A stretch of DNA of 64,000 nt from Pseudoips prasinana (GCA_951640165.1 OX621260.1:21594001-21658000), one strand, 5' to 3'. Positions 28,494 to 40,096 are shown, counted from the stretch's first letter. Notes: generated by a model from the letters alone, not told the origin. Made by a program: numbers and translations.

Positions 28494-28735
28494 TTTTTTC
28501 TTTTTTGATAAGGCAGTCGGAATGCCTACGCATGCCACCCGCATTAAGTGTCTGCGGATCGGACTTCGATGTCGGACTTGCACCGACTAAACCTACCTGC
28601 CATCGACTTCTTATGGCACCTGATGGGTAGAGCTCCGGGAACGCGGGTATGCTGCACTGGTGCCCCCCTTTTGCGCCGTGTCCCAGATGGTCGGGACACA
28701 CACCCTGGAAGGACTCTGTGTTGCCCTCCCCAAGG
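28494..28735 (-). repeat. Repeat L (poly(A) retroelement 3' end) inserted in SINE-B
   Basis: On the minus strand ends GCATTCCGACTGCCTTATC then A-rich. Related ends at 49036-49095 (plus) and 60815-60990 (minus). Confidence 0.6.
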
Positions 28736-28908
28736 TTCTGTAGTACAAGCTCTGCCCTAGTTTAGGATTAGATGGCCGTGCGTGAATAATTTCCCAGGAT
28801 ATTATAAAACTGGCGTATTATTTTTTTTTCAAATATCTGTGTTTTTTATTTTTTCATACAATATAATTCCATAAAGTCAAGATTACTAATTTTTATTTTA
28901 TTTTATTA

Positions 28909-29221
28909 CTAGCTGTGCCCCGCGGTTTTAACCGCGTTAAACTTTGTAAATTATCACAGCTCCTCCCCCGTATGTGATAGCGTGATAATATGTAGCCTAT
29001 ATGTTGACCCGACTTCTAAGTAATATTCATGCCAAATTTGAAGTAAATCCATGCAGTAGTTTTTCAGTTTAGCCCGGACATACTTACAGACAAACAGATA
29101 AAAATCCTAAAAGCTATATTTTTGGCTTCAATATCGATGATAGATCACGCCCGAAGTATCCTTTTAAAAAAATATTCAATGTACAGTTTTGACTTTCCTA
29201 CGATTTTATTATATGTATAGA
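28909..29221 (-). mobile_element. Helitron-F copy
   Basis: CTAG end at 28909-28912 with a CCCCGCGGTTTTAACCGCG hairpin; TCTATACATAT end at 29221; flanks A and T. Confidence 0.85.
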
Positions 29222-30466
29222 TATTTCCAAAGAAAACGTACAGTAATTTATAAATATAACAAGGAATAGTAACAGACGGCCAATTAAAAGTTTTCACTAA
29301 TATGCAAAGTTTTTTAGTTTTAGGATTCTTGGTAGACAGTGAATAAAATTTTGAAAATGTGTTGGCTGACGTTGTACACAAAAATATAAATCTAATTAAT
29401 TAAGTATTGAAAAAATTATCGCTAACAGCCTTATTTAAAAACGAAGTCTAAAATTAAACTGCAGGTAATCCTTGGTTTAGTCGAAAACCATCCAATGAGA
29501 TTGCTTGATCCATAGTTCAACTGCAGCTTAACTTTAGATCGATATCAAGCTTCCAACAAGTCATGTTAAAGGTTTTACTCGCTCTCACCATATAACTGTT
29601 GAAATGTATGTATGTAAAACACTCTTACGTATAATATGACTAAATCACATTTTCTTAGCTATAAATATGAATGAATTACTTGTATTCACGAGCACCACGG
29701 CGCTATCCCGCTGCATACTTTACTAAGTTCTGCGAAATTGGGCTACATCGCCAAAGTCCTCCTACGGGTGACAATTTATCTTCGGAACTATGTGTTTCGT
29801 GTAGGACTTTCTGCATTATTTTTACGTATAGAATTTATCCCTAGTGTTATGGGAGATAAAAAAAGCCACGGCGTAGTAAAAACAAACAAACTCCACCAGC
29901 CATATGTGTGGTACGAAGATAAGTTTAAAAATAGTCTATACGGCACGTGCCGACGGACGACTTCCAACTTTCTACGTAAGACTGGTTTACTCCTTAATGA
30001 GTTGGAACTTTAAATTAAAAAGTTAGTGCGTCCAGGCGTAGAGAACTCTTTAAATAGAAGCTCATTGAAAAATTAAGTTGTAAAATTGATTAAGAGAAAT
30101 CTTAATTGATCTAAATGGGAACTTCAAAATTACATTGGTAATATTGACGCCCACATCTTGTTACCCAGTGGAAGGTATATCTCACATATTAATCTGGCAT
30201 CCATGATAAAAATTTATGAACCGCAAACGTAATTTAAAATCTGGAACAATGTATTCCATTAAAGCCCTTTCATACGCCGCAGAATTATGACCGTCGAAAC
30301 AATTAAGATTTTAATACAGTGTTACGGCCGAGAGGGAATAAAATAAACTAAATGAATAATTGGGTTCCGATGTCAACTAAATCATACTTACTGTACAACG
30401 AATGCAGTAAATTGGCATAAGGTTAAGTAGATTAGTGGCCTGTTGGCGTAGCCGCGTTATTTTAAA
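29222..30466. other. No recognised gene or repeat
   Basis: About 1.2 kb of apparently single-copy sequence. A 91-codon frame from a TTG at 29738 has no recognisable motif. This is one of the few stretches that could be ancestral host DNA. Confidence 0.4.
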
Positions 30467-30651
30467 CTAGCTGTGCCCCGCGATTTTACCCGCGTTAAAC
30501 TTTATAAATTATATCCTATGTGTTAATCCAGGGTGTCAGCTAACTCCATACCAAATTTTATTTAAATCGCTACAGCCGTTTTAGCGTGATGAAGTAACAA
30601 ACATATACACTCATACAGTCACAAACTTTCACCTTTATAATATTAGTGTGA
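30467..30651 (-). mobile_element. Helitron-G copy
   Basis: CTAGCTGTGCCCCGCG end at 30467 and TCACACTAATATTATAAAGG (minus) end at 30651. Confidence 0.8.
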
Positions 30652-30789
30652 TGGTACACATTTTGAATAATATATATGTTTTTTTTTTTAAATTCATGAG
30701 GCATTCCTTTCATTGTAAAAACGTCGAAGAAACTTTCAAGCATATCAAGGGATGTTCAATTCATGTTTCTTAAGCTACGTAATATTTTT

Positions 30790-31006
30790 GCTCTTTTAGC
30801 TCGATCGATTGATAACGGTAAGTGTTAGGTCAGTCCTTAGATGGGTGACTGCTGAAGTGGTTTAATTTCTGAGCCTCTCCGTTAAGCTGTCGGTCCCGTT
30901 TCATTCGACAACAATAGTTCGTTCAGCCATGTCAGTGGCCTACTTGGTGGCTTGAACAATTCCGATCATAGGGTAACTCCTGCCTATACGATAAGTAAGT
31001 AAGATT
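30790..31006 (+). mobile_element. 5S-SINE copy, degenerate head
   Basis: GGTCAGTCCTTAGATGGGTG matches the 5S rRNA box-C region; then GTCGGTCCCG and the tail CGATAAGTAAGTAAG. Confidence 0.75.
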
Positions 31007-31009
31007 GAT

Positions 31010-31440
31010 AACGGCTACAGTTAGATGTTTGAAATAAATACTTAAATTAAAATTAAACAAACATTAAATATTTGTTTTAATCATGTATGGGAGGGAGCCT
31101 TATACAACAGACTTGATTTTTTTGCCATTTTTATTAATAATTCATTCCATGGAATTTAATATTGTAATTTTAAATATGTATACTGTAATTTTTAATTTAT
31201 TATTTTTATATTGATGTAAAATAAAATTAAAACATGTTCAGACTACAAATACCTTTTTTTAAGATTTTGCATGCTTTAATTTGTATGTAAACGCATGTTT
31301 TGACAAATAAATAATCTTTACATACAACAAATTAATTCTCTTTTGTACGCTTTTCCAACTAGCATGTGGCCGGTTTTTTACATGACATTAATATAGTTAA
31401 CTTCTCAGTTCTTCACTGCTTCGCCGAACAATAGAGGCAA
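31010..31440 (+). repeat. Degenerate repeat E plus repeat P
   Basis: TGTATGGGAGGGAGCCTTAT (near 31085) and GTGGCCGGTTTTTT (near 31368) are E landmarks. The following 31376-31440 matches, inverted, the segment 34680-34766. Confidence 0.55.
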
Positions 31441-31542
31441 GCTCAAGGGTAATATTATGAAGCTCATGAATTTAAAAGTAGGAGGGGTTTGTATTTGACA
31501 CCACTGACTTTGCAGTCCACCGGTCTAATAACGGTCTTAAGA

Positions 31543-31921
31543 TATAGTCCGGTCAAATTAGACTACAAAATAGTGGTAAAGTTACAATAATTCCCATTAG
31601 GCTGAAAATTACGACGATTACAACTCTTTCAACTTTATGAATAGGTATATCTAAAAAACGGTGGCTCTTATGAAATAAAATATTGAGACATTTTATAGAT
31701 AATTATCTAATCTAAAATTATTGTCGGAGCTAATTTTATGAAAAAACTTACCGTTTTGCCGATAATTGCAAAAAAACAGTTTATGTAACCTTTGATCCCG
31801 AGTCAATGTTTTCACACGTGCCGGATCGATGAGAACTTTTCACATTTCCTTTATAATAGTGTAATGAACGATCCTACGATGATACGACGATCCTTGGATG
31901 TTTAAATTGACCGGACTAATA
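31543..31921. mobile_element. MITE, TA-type
   Basis: Inverted ends TAGTCCGGTCAAATT / AAATTGACCGGACTA, about 375 bp, no ORF. Confidence 0.7.
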
Positions 31922-32490
31922 CTGAATTCTCCAAAGATTTTAGTCCCAAGCCATCCAGCGCCAATTTAAAATGCCCCTGCTATACGGTCGCATTTTAAGT
32001 GCAACTTTCTTTATTTATTACAACAGGCTCTATATCTGGCAGGGTTTGAAGTAGGTCGTGTTTGGTCCACCACCCGCGGATATCACGACGCTTTCAATTT
32101 GCAAAGACTATACAGGCCAGTGTTAGCAATAATATCCCTGGAATGAATGTAGGATAGTAATATCCATTACTTTACATTATTATAGCCCACTTAAAACATA
32201 AATAGTCCGGGATTACTTATACTGTGGTTATTGTTATACTCTTGACATTTTACTTAAGTATTTAATTTAAAGTTATGGAGTTCGCTTACTCCTTTTTGCT
32301 TTTGTGAATTTACGAGCAATTTATAGCATAATACAAGATTATTACCTGTTAAGGGTGTAGCATAAATATCGGACTTATTGCGTTCGATTTCGAATCTCTC
32401 TTTGATATATTTTTTTAGAGATAACGCTCGCACCTTTGTTATATTAATCCCTGTTTTGCGACGCTAAGTTATATCCAGATTCTGAACTTT
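31922..32490. other. No recognised feature
   Basis: No gene or repeat family recognised. Confidence 0.35.
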
Positions 32491-32876
32491 TTCTACTTAC
32501 TTACTTACTTATCGTATGGGCAGTGGTTACCCTCTATTGTCAGAGTTGTTCAAGCCGCCCAGTGGGCTTTCGACATGGCTTAACGACTGTTGCCTAATGG
32601 CTACAACCGGGACCGACAGCTAAATGTTCCCCTTCGAAGCACTCATCATCCCATCTATGGTCTGACTTCGAGCTTAATTGCTTAACCTCGTCAATCATTT
32701 ACAGACTGGTGAGAGCATCTGACTATGAGCCACTACACTTCACTCTTAACGTGCCCTCCGAAGCACGGAGACGAAATTAAACCACCTTGGCGGTCACCCA
32801 TCTATGCACTGTCCGTAAGCCTAGTTGCTTTACCTCACTGATCTCTTACGGACCGGTGAAAGCATCTTGCTATATA
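32491..32876 (-). mobile_element. 5S-SINE with two heads (dimer)
   Basis: One body and tail (32496-32635), followed on the minus strand by two successive 5S-like heads (about 32640-32740 and 32765-32875). Each carries a version of the GATGGGTGAC and GAGGTAAAGC boxes. Confidence 0.75.
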
Positions 32877-33104
32877 ATAATAATATAATAATATCTGGGG
32901 ACAATGTCACACAGATCATCCTAGCCCCAAACTAAGCAAAGCTTGTACTATGGGTACCAGGCGACGATATACATACATATATAGATATATAATTACTTTA
33001 ATACATAGAAAACATCCATGACTCAGAAACAAATATTCGTGCTCATAATACAAATATTTGCACTTACCGGGATTCGAACCCAGGACCACCAGCTTCGTAG
33101 GCAT
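32877..33104 (-). mobile_element. SINE-A copy, head truncated
   Basis: Tail GGGGACAATGTCACACAGAT at the left; B-box GGATTCGAACCC on plus; stops in the anticodon arm at 33104. Confidence 0.8.
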
Positions 33105-33328
33105 AAGTATACATACAGAAGTTCTTAATCGCGAATCTGTGCGAATCCGAATTCCTAAATGGTCCCATCTCAGCACTAGCTTCGATTTAACTGGTGCAGC
33201 GCTGGTTTTCTGATGGAACCAAGTAGAAAAACACAATTTCGAAGCACTCTTTGATATTCAGAAGAGCACAACGTATTTTACGGTCTGTGAGTATGTCGAG
33301 TGGGCAAGTATGACCTCACAGAATGATG

Positions 33329-33515
33329 GCACGTGTGGCGCAGCGGCTAATAGTCTCCTCGCCGCTTCGCATCACGGGTTCGAGTCCAGCGCCGGACAAC
33401 TATTTGTGTGTCCCATAAATAGTAGTTCTGAGTCTGTATGTCATTTGTGTCCGTCTATTATATGTTTGTAAAGTACCCCGCGACACAGGGATTAGATTCC
33501 CTAGTGCGGGCGTTG
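33329..33515 (+). mobile_element. SINE-C copy
   Basis: GCACGTGTGGCGCAGCGGC, GGGTTCGAGTCC, and tail ACCCCGCGACACAGGGATTA. Confidence 0.85.
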
Positions 33516-34447
33516 TAATATTTTAGTGTAGGTATGTAATGTTGATATTCCTTAATAATTAAAATAAATAAATTGTATGGGGTGGTCCTGTATAATTATT
33601 TCTAGACCGAAAACTACACAACTAATCTGGCAGTAAGGTAATAGATAAAATAATTTATGATTAGTTTACTATCGTTACTAAGATCATTATCAAGGTTACC
33701 GACTCACAATAGTGTAATAAACCATGGAGCAAAGCTTTTTACTACAATTATAAAGAAATTAAATCGTTAACTTTGTTATATTATCCTCATTACTTTCTCA
33801 TAGAATTGGATTCCGTTTTCAAATACAATAACGATTCCGTTCCAATAATAATAGCGTACAAAAATAGCAACTACGTAACATGCCTTTAACTGACACTTTA
33901 GAATTATATGAGTTTACAAAATTTATGATTATTTTATTATCGTTATTAAGATTATTATCAAGGCTACCGACTCATAATGGTCTAATAAACTATGGTGCAA
34001 AGCTTTTTACTACAATTATAAAGTAATTAAATCGTTAAAAGTTTGTTATGTAATCCTCGTTACTTTATCACAGTAATTGGCTTCCATTTTCAAATACAAT
34101 AACGATTCCGTTTAAATAATAAAAGCGTACAAAAATAGCAACTACGTAACACGCCTTTAACTGACAGTTTAGAATTATATGAGTTTACAAAATTTATGAT
34201 TATTATACTATCGTTACTAAGATCATTATCAAGGTTACCGACTCATAATAAAACATCGAGCAAAGGTTTTTACTACAATTATAAATAAATTAAATCGTTA
34301 ACTTTGTTATGTAACCCTCTTTACTTTCTCACAGTAATTGGCTTCCATTTTCAAATACAATAACGATTCCGTTCCAATAATAAAAGCGTACAAATATAGC
34401 AACTACGTAAGAAGTTTGCCTCTAACTGACTGATTAGAATTATATGA

Positions 34448-34985
34448 CGGGCCTGTTGGCCTGGTTGGCAAATGGTTGCTTTTGAGTCCCGCGCTGGACA
34501 ACGATTTTTGTGACCCATAAATAGTAATTATGCTGAGTCTGCATGTAATTTCTGTCCGTCTATTACATTTTTGTAAAGTGCCCCGCGACACAGGGATTAG
34601 TTTCCCTGAAGCGGGCGTTGACTTTAAAAAAAAAAAAATATAATATCACCCGAATGACAACACTCGCTCAACGAGTTGAGCGTGCGTCTATTGTCCACGA
34701 AGCAGTGAAAAACTCGGAAGTTAACTATAATAATGTCATGTAAAAATTTCGGCTAAGTGCGAGAGACCGGAGATCGTGGGTTCGATTCCCAGCCAGGACA
34801 GATAATTGTGTGCATGAACATGTCTGTTTGTCCTGAGTCTGGGTGCAATTGTCTATATAAGTATGTATTTACAAAAGAAAAGTAGTATAAGTAGTATATC
34901 AGTTATCTGGTTTCCATAGTACAAGTTCTGCTTAGTTTGGGATCAGTGGGCCGTGTATAAATAATGTCCCAGGATATAATTGTTA
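34448..34985 (+). mobile_element. SINE-B with nested SINE-C and repeat P
   Basis: SINE-B head 34448-34482 and body 34767-34985 are separated by a 5'-truncated SINE-C (34483-34636) and a P/E fragment (34680-34766). ATTATATGA flanks the whole complex (34439-34447 and about 34988-34996), matching one target duplication for the outer SINE. Confidence 0.7.
34483..34636 (+). mobile_element. SINE-C, 5'-truncated, poly(A) tail
   Basis: Starts at GAGTCCCGCGCTGGACAAC within the B-box and ends GCGGGCGTTGACTTT plus A-run. Confidence 0.75.
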
Positions 34986-35473
34986 TTATTATATGAGTCT
35001 ACAAAAAATATAATTATTTTACTATCGTTATCAAGGCTACCGACTATTAATAATGGTGTAATAAAACAAGGAGCAATGATTTTTACTATAATTAAAAAGA
35101 AATTAAATCGTTATCTTTGTAACACTATCTCACAATAATTGGCTTCCAAATACAAAAAAAAACATTCCGTTTAAATAATAAAAGCGTACAAAAATAGCAA
35201 TACGTAACAAGTCCTCCTCTTACTGACAGTTTAGAATTAACCTTCGTTCCTTTCTCACAGTAATTGGCTTCCATGTTCAAATACAATAACGATTCAGTTT
35301 CAATAATAAAAGCGTACACAAATAGCAACTACGTAAAGTCTGCCTCTATCTGACAGTTTAAAATTATATGAGTGTACTAACAAGCTGTTTAGTGAACTGA
35401 CAGTAATTTTACGAGAGCGGTTCAAACGAAGCTCCACAGTCAGTTTACTTTTGCAGCTTAAGTATAAATAAGA

Positions 35474-35610
35474 TCCTACTAATGTTATAAATGCAAAAGT
35501 TTATGAGAATGGATGCATGGATGTTTGTTACTCTTTCATGCAAAAACTGGGGAACGGATTGTGGTGGAACTTTATAGGAATACAGTTCATACATAGATAC
35601 AACACATAAG
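35474..35610 (+). mobile_element. Helitron-G, 3'-truncated
   Basis: TCCTACTAATGTTATAAATG start; no CTAG end. Confidence 0.6.
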
Positions 35611-35629
35611 TAAAATAGAAACCGCCTAT

Positions 35630-35760
35630 TAAACATTCGATATCATGAACGTTCGAGTGTTTAGACATTCGATTTATAGTGTTCGATCGAATATGATTTT
35701 GATTGATATTCAATTGTTTGACATTCGAATTTACATAGTGCACCGATAAAATATATATAT
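35630..35760. repeat. ACATTCGA-rich cluster
   Basis: Several ACATTCGA/GTTCGA motifs lie within 110 bp; unassigned. Confidence 0.4.
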
Positions 35761-35880
35761 AAGGTATTGATCCTGAGTCGCAGTTACGGTTATACTCCGA
35801 TACTGAAAGGGTTTATAGCCGATACAACAAAGAAGCTGCAGTGATTAATCACAAGATTACTTTATATATATATATATATA

Positions 35881-36060
35881 CTAGCTGTGGTTCGCAGTTC
35901 TACCCGCGATAAAATTGATGAATTAGAGCCTATGTGTTATTCGGATATATACGCTATATTCCTACAAAGTTTCATCAAAATCCGTTACGTAGTTTTTGCG
36001 TGTAAGAGTAACAAACATCCATACATACACACAAACTTTCACATTTATAATATTAGTATA
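35881..36060 (-). mobile_element. Helitron-G copy
   Basis: CTAGCTGTGG end at 35881, TATAATATTAGTATA at the other end; preceded by a (TA)n run. Confidence 0.75.
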
Positions 36061-36299
36061 TACAACAACAACAACATTTTAACAAAAACAACATAATATT
36101 TATGATACTTCTTCGATACGGAATCGAATAAAATACTAAAACAGAAATGCAAGTTTATAGCGGTACACAGTTACTCTTAAAACTGACATTGCATTTGATA
36201 CTGCAATCGTTTTAATTGCTTTAATATTATGAAGGAAATGATTCGTAATAAATAGGTCATTTAATAGATCATTTTATTTCTCTCATTTTATGTACATAA

Positions 36300-36840
36300 C
36301 ATCTTAAACATTAATTATGCTTAGTCATATCCGATTCCGAGCTCCAGGTAGATACCCTAGGCATAACATTACACCCCTATGTCCACCATTACGAAGAACA
36401 GTGCTGGGTGCAAACTCGCCAGTGGCGAGGTTATGTAAAACCGTCAATGGTTGCAGTGACTTGGTAGATGTTCATAATGATACTATGGGTAAATATAAGC
36501 ATTCATAAATAACGATACAGGTCAAATGTGATTTCATTGGTTTCCCTATTATAATTAGTGTTCCATATTGTTCATGTTAACAATCATAATAAATACTTAT
36601 AATTTTTCTAATGATGAATGCCATATACTTCAGTTTATAATAATATTTAATTTTAATTCCTTCTATTTTTGATATTTGTTATTAGATATAATGTTCTAGT
36701 CTTAATTAATTCTAAGCTGTAACTAGAGCATGCGGTGTTAACCTATAATTAATTGTTGCACCTGATAATTTGCCTGTATTTAATGTAATTTATTAATGTA
36801 TCGTGTAAACAATTGTTGGTTAATAAATAAATAATAATAA
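36300..36840 (+). pseudogene. CR1/Jockey-like LINE C-terminus and 3' UTR
   Basis: A 63-residue frame (36317-36508) reads NSPVARLCKTVN...DLVDV, the last motif of CR1/Jockey-type RTs. About 330 bp of AT-rich UTR follows, ending in an (ATAA)n tail. Strongly 5'-truncated. Confidence 0.6.
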
Positions 36841-36844
36841 CATA

Positions 36845-36985
36845 ATTACTAAGGTGAGTTGGTGGGCAGACAGGCAAGGTGGACCGATGAAGCGACGACG
36901 ATCTTGCAAGGATCGGGAAGCGGCTGGACGCGGGCAGCGTAAGACTAGCCATTGTTAAGGTCCTTATACTTATATATCCTTGGGG
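36845..36985 (+). repeat. RTE-type LINE fragment
   Basis: GACAGGCAAGGTGGACCGATG and CGCGGGCAGCGTAAGACTAG, degenerate C-terminal coding sequence. Confidence 0.55.
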
Positions 36986-37095
36986 AGATTCTCCCCAAGT
37001 CGCTTATAACTAAGGTACCAAACCGTTCTCATTTAAATTATATTAATCGTGATCCAACTAACATTCAGAACAATCCATTTAAATCATGAACATAA

Positions 37096-37485
37096 CATGT
37101 CATCGTCATATCACCCGAAATAAAGGCCGCCCCAAGGATCTCCCCAATGGCCGGTTTTGTGCTGCCCGCATTCCGCGGCTTCTCGTGACCCTTGCAAGGT
37201 CGTCATTCCATCTTGTAGGAGACCGCCCACGCTGCGTTTTCGTGGTTGTCACTCGAGAACCTTTCTGCCCCAGCGGTCGTCGGTTCTACGAGCTATGTGC
37301 CCCGCCCACTGCCACTTCAGCTTGGCAATTCTTCGGTCGATGTCGGTTACTTTAATTCGTCCGCGAATCTCAACATTTTTGATTCGATCTCTCCCTACCC
37401 ATTGCTCTTTGGGTGACGTTGAGCCGTATGATAGAGCCCATAGTAACCACGTCTCTGTAAATAAATAAATAAAATAAAAAGGCAA
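37096..37485 (-). pseudogene. RTE-type LINE RT C-terminus
   Basis: The minus-strand frame 37249-37485 reads ALSYGSTSP...AKLKWQWAGHIARR..DRWGRKVLE, the C-terminal block of RTE-type endonuclease-RTs; the 3' part runs to 37096. Truncated at both ends. Confidence 0.75.
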
Positions 37486-37516
37486 AAACCTTTTTTAATT
37501 TATTTTTAACTTTTTC

Positions 37517-37550
37517 AAAGTCTACGTGAATAAAAATTCACGTAGACTTT
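37517..37550. repeat. Short perfect hairpin
   Basis: AAAGTCTACGTGAAT / ATTCACGTAGACTTT around a 4-bp loop. The following 37551-37595 recurs, inverted, at 62590-62632. Confidence 0.8.
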
Positions 37551-37599
37551 AAAAAAGCGCTTGTAAATAGTCAGAACATGTTTGTAGCAATATAGTTAT

Positions 37600-38157
37600 G
37601 TATACATTATTATTTCTAGGTGCATATAAAATTTAGTTTATAATAGCAATGATATTTAGCTAGCTTGTATTAAGTTATTGTCAAAGAAATTGTTTTTAAG
37701 TTTAATTATCAAAATTTATCGTTTTAGCTATATTTTAGCTATATTTATCTGTTCCGGAAATTATGCACACTATGTCCTCACTTACAACTTTGTAAACTGT
37801 ATCGAAACTATCATCAATAACACAAGTGCCAAGTATTGACACAAATATCCGAATTAGCTTTTGCATACTCGCACGCGCCTCAACACGTATTTGCTTTTTA
37901 AATGGTGTCGGGAGTCGCGTGGGCGAGACCGAGGATACACAATCAGGAGATAAAATAAATTTAAAGGATGTTGATTCAGGCACTTCGAACGTAATTGAGG
38001 TCAGGGTCTTTTGCAAAGGCTGTAGGGTCAACAGGGGCTGCGCGCTTTATATTTTTAAAGGGCAATCAATTACTTAATTAGATTTATTCGGCACTTGGGT
38101 ATTAACATATACTTGTACTTGTCAAGCAATGCAGTACATAAATATAGTCAAATACAA
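37600..38157. other. No recognised gene
   Basis: Two overlapping short frames on opposite strands (37735-38031 minus, 37826-38077 plus) show no known motif. Confidence 0.4.
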
Positions 38158-38454
38158 TCTATACAAATAAATAAAATTGGAGTGTCTGTTTGTTATATTG
38201 AAATAACCGGTTTTTACTACATTAATATGAATACGGTACATACACCAAAAGAACATTTTTTTTTAATTTTTGTCTGTCTGTCTGTCTGTTTGTTCCGGCT
38301 AATCTCTGAAATGGCTGGACCGATTTTGACGGGACTTTTATTGGCAGGTAGCTGATGTAACTTAGGCTACTTTTATTTTAGAAAAAGTCTTTTATTTTAC
38401 AAAAACAACGAAATAAACTAATTAACACGCGGACGAAGTCGCGGGCACAGCTAG
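38158..38454 (+). mobile_element. Helitron-H, non-autonomous
   Basis: Begins TCTATACAAATAAATAAAAT and ends GGACGAAGTCGCGGGCACAG then CTAG|T. Confidence 0.8.
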
Positions 38455-38619
38455 TATTAAATAAAGTAACAAAACATTTTCGAGTTTCGTCCGTGCGGTC
38501 TGTTTTATCACATAGGTATACAAAGTGTAGATGTAGTTACTCCTACTTAATATAACACTATTTAATACCTACTTTTCCTGTTTCTTGAAATCTTTCTCCT
38601 TTTGTTGTCTGTAAGTAAT

Positions 38620-38870
38620 CGCAGCTAGCGATAAGTCTTATCGGCCCTTTGTACAGACGCCAGCACATCAAGCTACTCCAATCTGTCAAATTTCCCCAAA
38701 TGAAAGTGAACCTTATGCTTTTGTGATAAAGTTGAAAATCTATAAAATAAATTTGACAGATCGGGGTAGCTTGATGTGCTGGCGTCTGTACATTATTATG
38801 CTACTATGTTTGTTATATTTTTGTAATTTATTTGGTGTACAATAAAGAGTATTGTATTGTAATCTGTCGT
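38620..38870 (+). repeat. Repeat M copy hosting a MITE
   Basis: GCGATAAGTCTTATCGGCCC ... GGTGTACAATAAAGAGTATT; interrupted at 38654-38788. Confidence 0.65.
38654..38788. mobile_element. MITE, 135 bp, TA target
   Basis: Inverted repeats CAGACGCCAGCACATCAAGC / GCTTGATGTGCTGGCGTCTG, flanked by TA (38652-38653, 38789-38790). Confidence 0.85.
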
Positions 38871-39275
38871 GGAGAGCAATATGGTATTGTTGTTCTGTAA
38901 CGTGGCGTCCTAAGATTCACCACATTAACAAGTTTTTCAATATATGTTTCTATTTAATAGTGTCCGAAGGTAGAAAGACAGCTACAGTTGTCCGGCATAT
39001 TGGGAAACACGTGTTATGTAGAACGCACTATCATAGATACTAGACAACGGATATAAATCCTACTTAAAATTATAAATCCCCAATTCACCCGCCGAAATAT
39101 TGACATTGCGATCTCCTTTATTATGTAGGCAATAAGGACATATTTAGTATTGTAAGCGTATAACTTGATGAGGCGTCCGCCCGTACCTATTTTCTACTTG
39201 TATTTACGAATTGTACCATACATTTAAACCAATTTCATGGTAAAATTATCAACATTTATTTATTTATTTTTATCA
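38871..39275. other. No recognised feature
   Basis: No gene or repeat recognised. Confidence 0.35.
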
Positions 39276-39520
39276 TCATATCAGCAGTAAAACGGCCACA
39301 GCGGGACAAAGGCCTGCCCCAAGGATCTCGACAATGGCTGGTCTTGTGCTGCCCGCATCCAGCCGCTTGCCGAGACCTTTACAAGATCGTCGGTCCATCT
39401 TGTAGGGGGCTTGTCCCCGCTGCGGTTCGTGGTCACCACTAAAGAACATTTCTGCCCCAGCGGCTGTCGGTTCTACGAGCTATGTGCCCCGCCCACTGTC
39501 ACTTCAGTTTGACAATACTT
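39276..39520 (-). repeat. RTE-type LINE C-terminal fragment
   Basis: Same block as 21575-21835 (minus): TGTGCCCCGCCCACTG on plus at its 5' side. Confidence 0.7.
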
Positions 39521-39617
39521 ATGATAAAATAAGTGCCCAAAATTGTTACGTCTGTTCAAGCTATGTAAACGGGTATATAATTGAATAGATACAGTGACGG
39601 GCATACTATATTGACGG

Positions 39618-39866
39618 TCACCGTAGCCTAGTTGGTGGTGCTCCTGCCTACGAAGCTGGTGGTCCTGGGTTCGAATCCCGGTAAGTGCAAATATTTGTGT
39701 GATGACGAATATTTGTTTCTGTGTCATGGATGTTTTCTATGTATATAAGTATTTAACTATCTATATAAGTATGTATATCGTCGTCTGGTACCCATAGTAC
39801 AAGCTTTGCTTAGTTTGGGGCTAGGATGATCTGTGTGACATTGTCCCTAGATATTATATTATTATA
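39618..39866 (+). mobile_element. SINE-A copy, complete
   Basis: TCACCGTAGCCTAGTTGGTG head, B-box GGTTCGAATCCC, tail TGACATTGTCCCTAG. Confidence 0.88.
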
Positions 39867-40096
39867 ACTTCTTGTACCTTTTAAAATTGATTTCACGATA
39901 AACAATGACAAAAATAATGCAGCATTGCCAATGACTCCAAATGGCCTCAAAGCATAACTCCAGCAAAACGATGCAATTTAGAATAAAATATTGCACTAAA
40001 GGCTGTATGAACGTGGGAAGTGACACTTATCCTTATCTTGGTAGTTTGCATACATTATAATATTGTATTCTTCTTATGTGGGTATTTTATAGAAAA

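Larger units (their letters stand above)
28122..28800 (+). mobile_element. SINE-B copy with two nested insertions
   Basis: Head at 28122-28199, then a MITE (28200-28434). The body resumes at 28435-28490, repeat L follows (28494-28735), and the tail resumes at 28740-28800 (TAGTACAAGCTCTG). Confidence 0.75.
33654..35367 (+). repeat. Satellite-like tandem array, about 270-bp unit
   Basis: Units start near 33654, 33922, 34193 and 35000, with a partial fifth unit (35231-35367). Landmarks repeat in order: ATCATTATCAAGG, CTTTTTACTACAATTATAA, AATTGGCTTCCATTTTCAA, AATAGCAACTACGTAA, TAGAATTATATGAG. A SINE complex (34448-34985) interrupts it. No coding frame is conserved. Confidence 0.85.

Noticed and set aside
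29738..30013. A 91-codon gene
   Set aside because: Starts at TTG, no recognisable motif; kept only as unassigned sequence.
34448..34636. A chimeric SINE with a SINE-B head and a SINE-C body
   Set aside because: The SINE-B body resumes at 34767 and one ATTATATGA duplication flanks the whole, so nesting explains it better.
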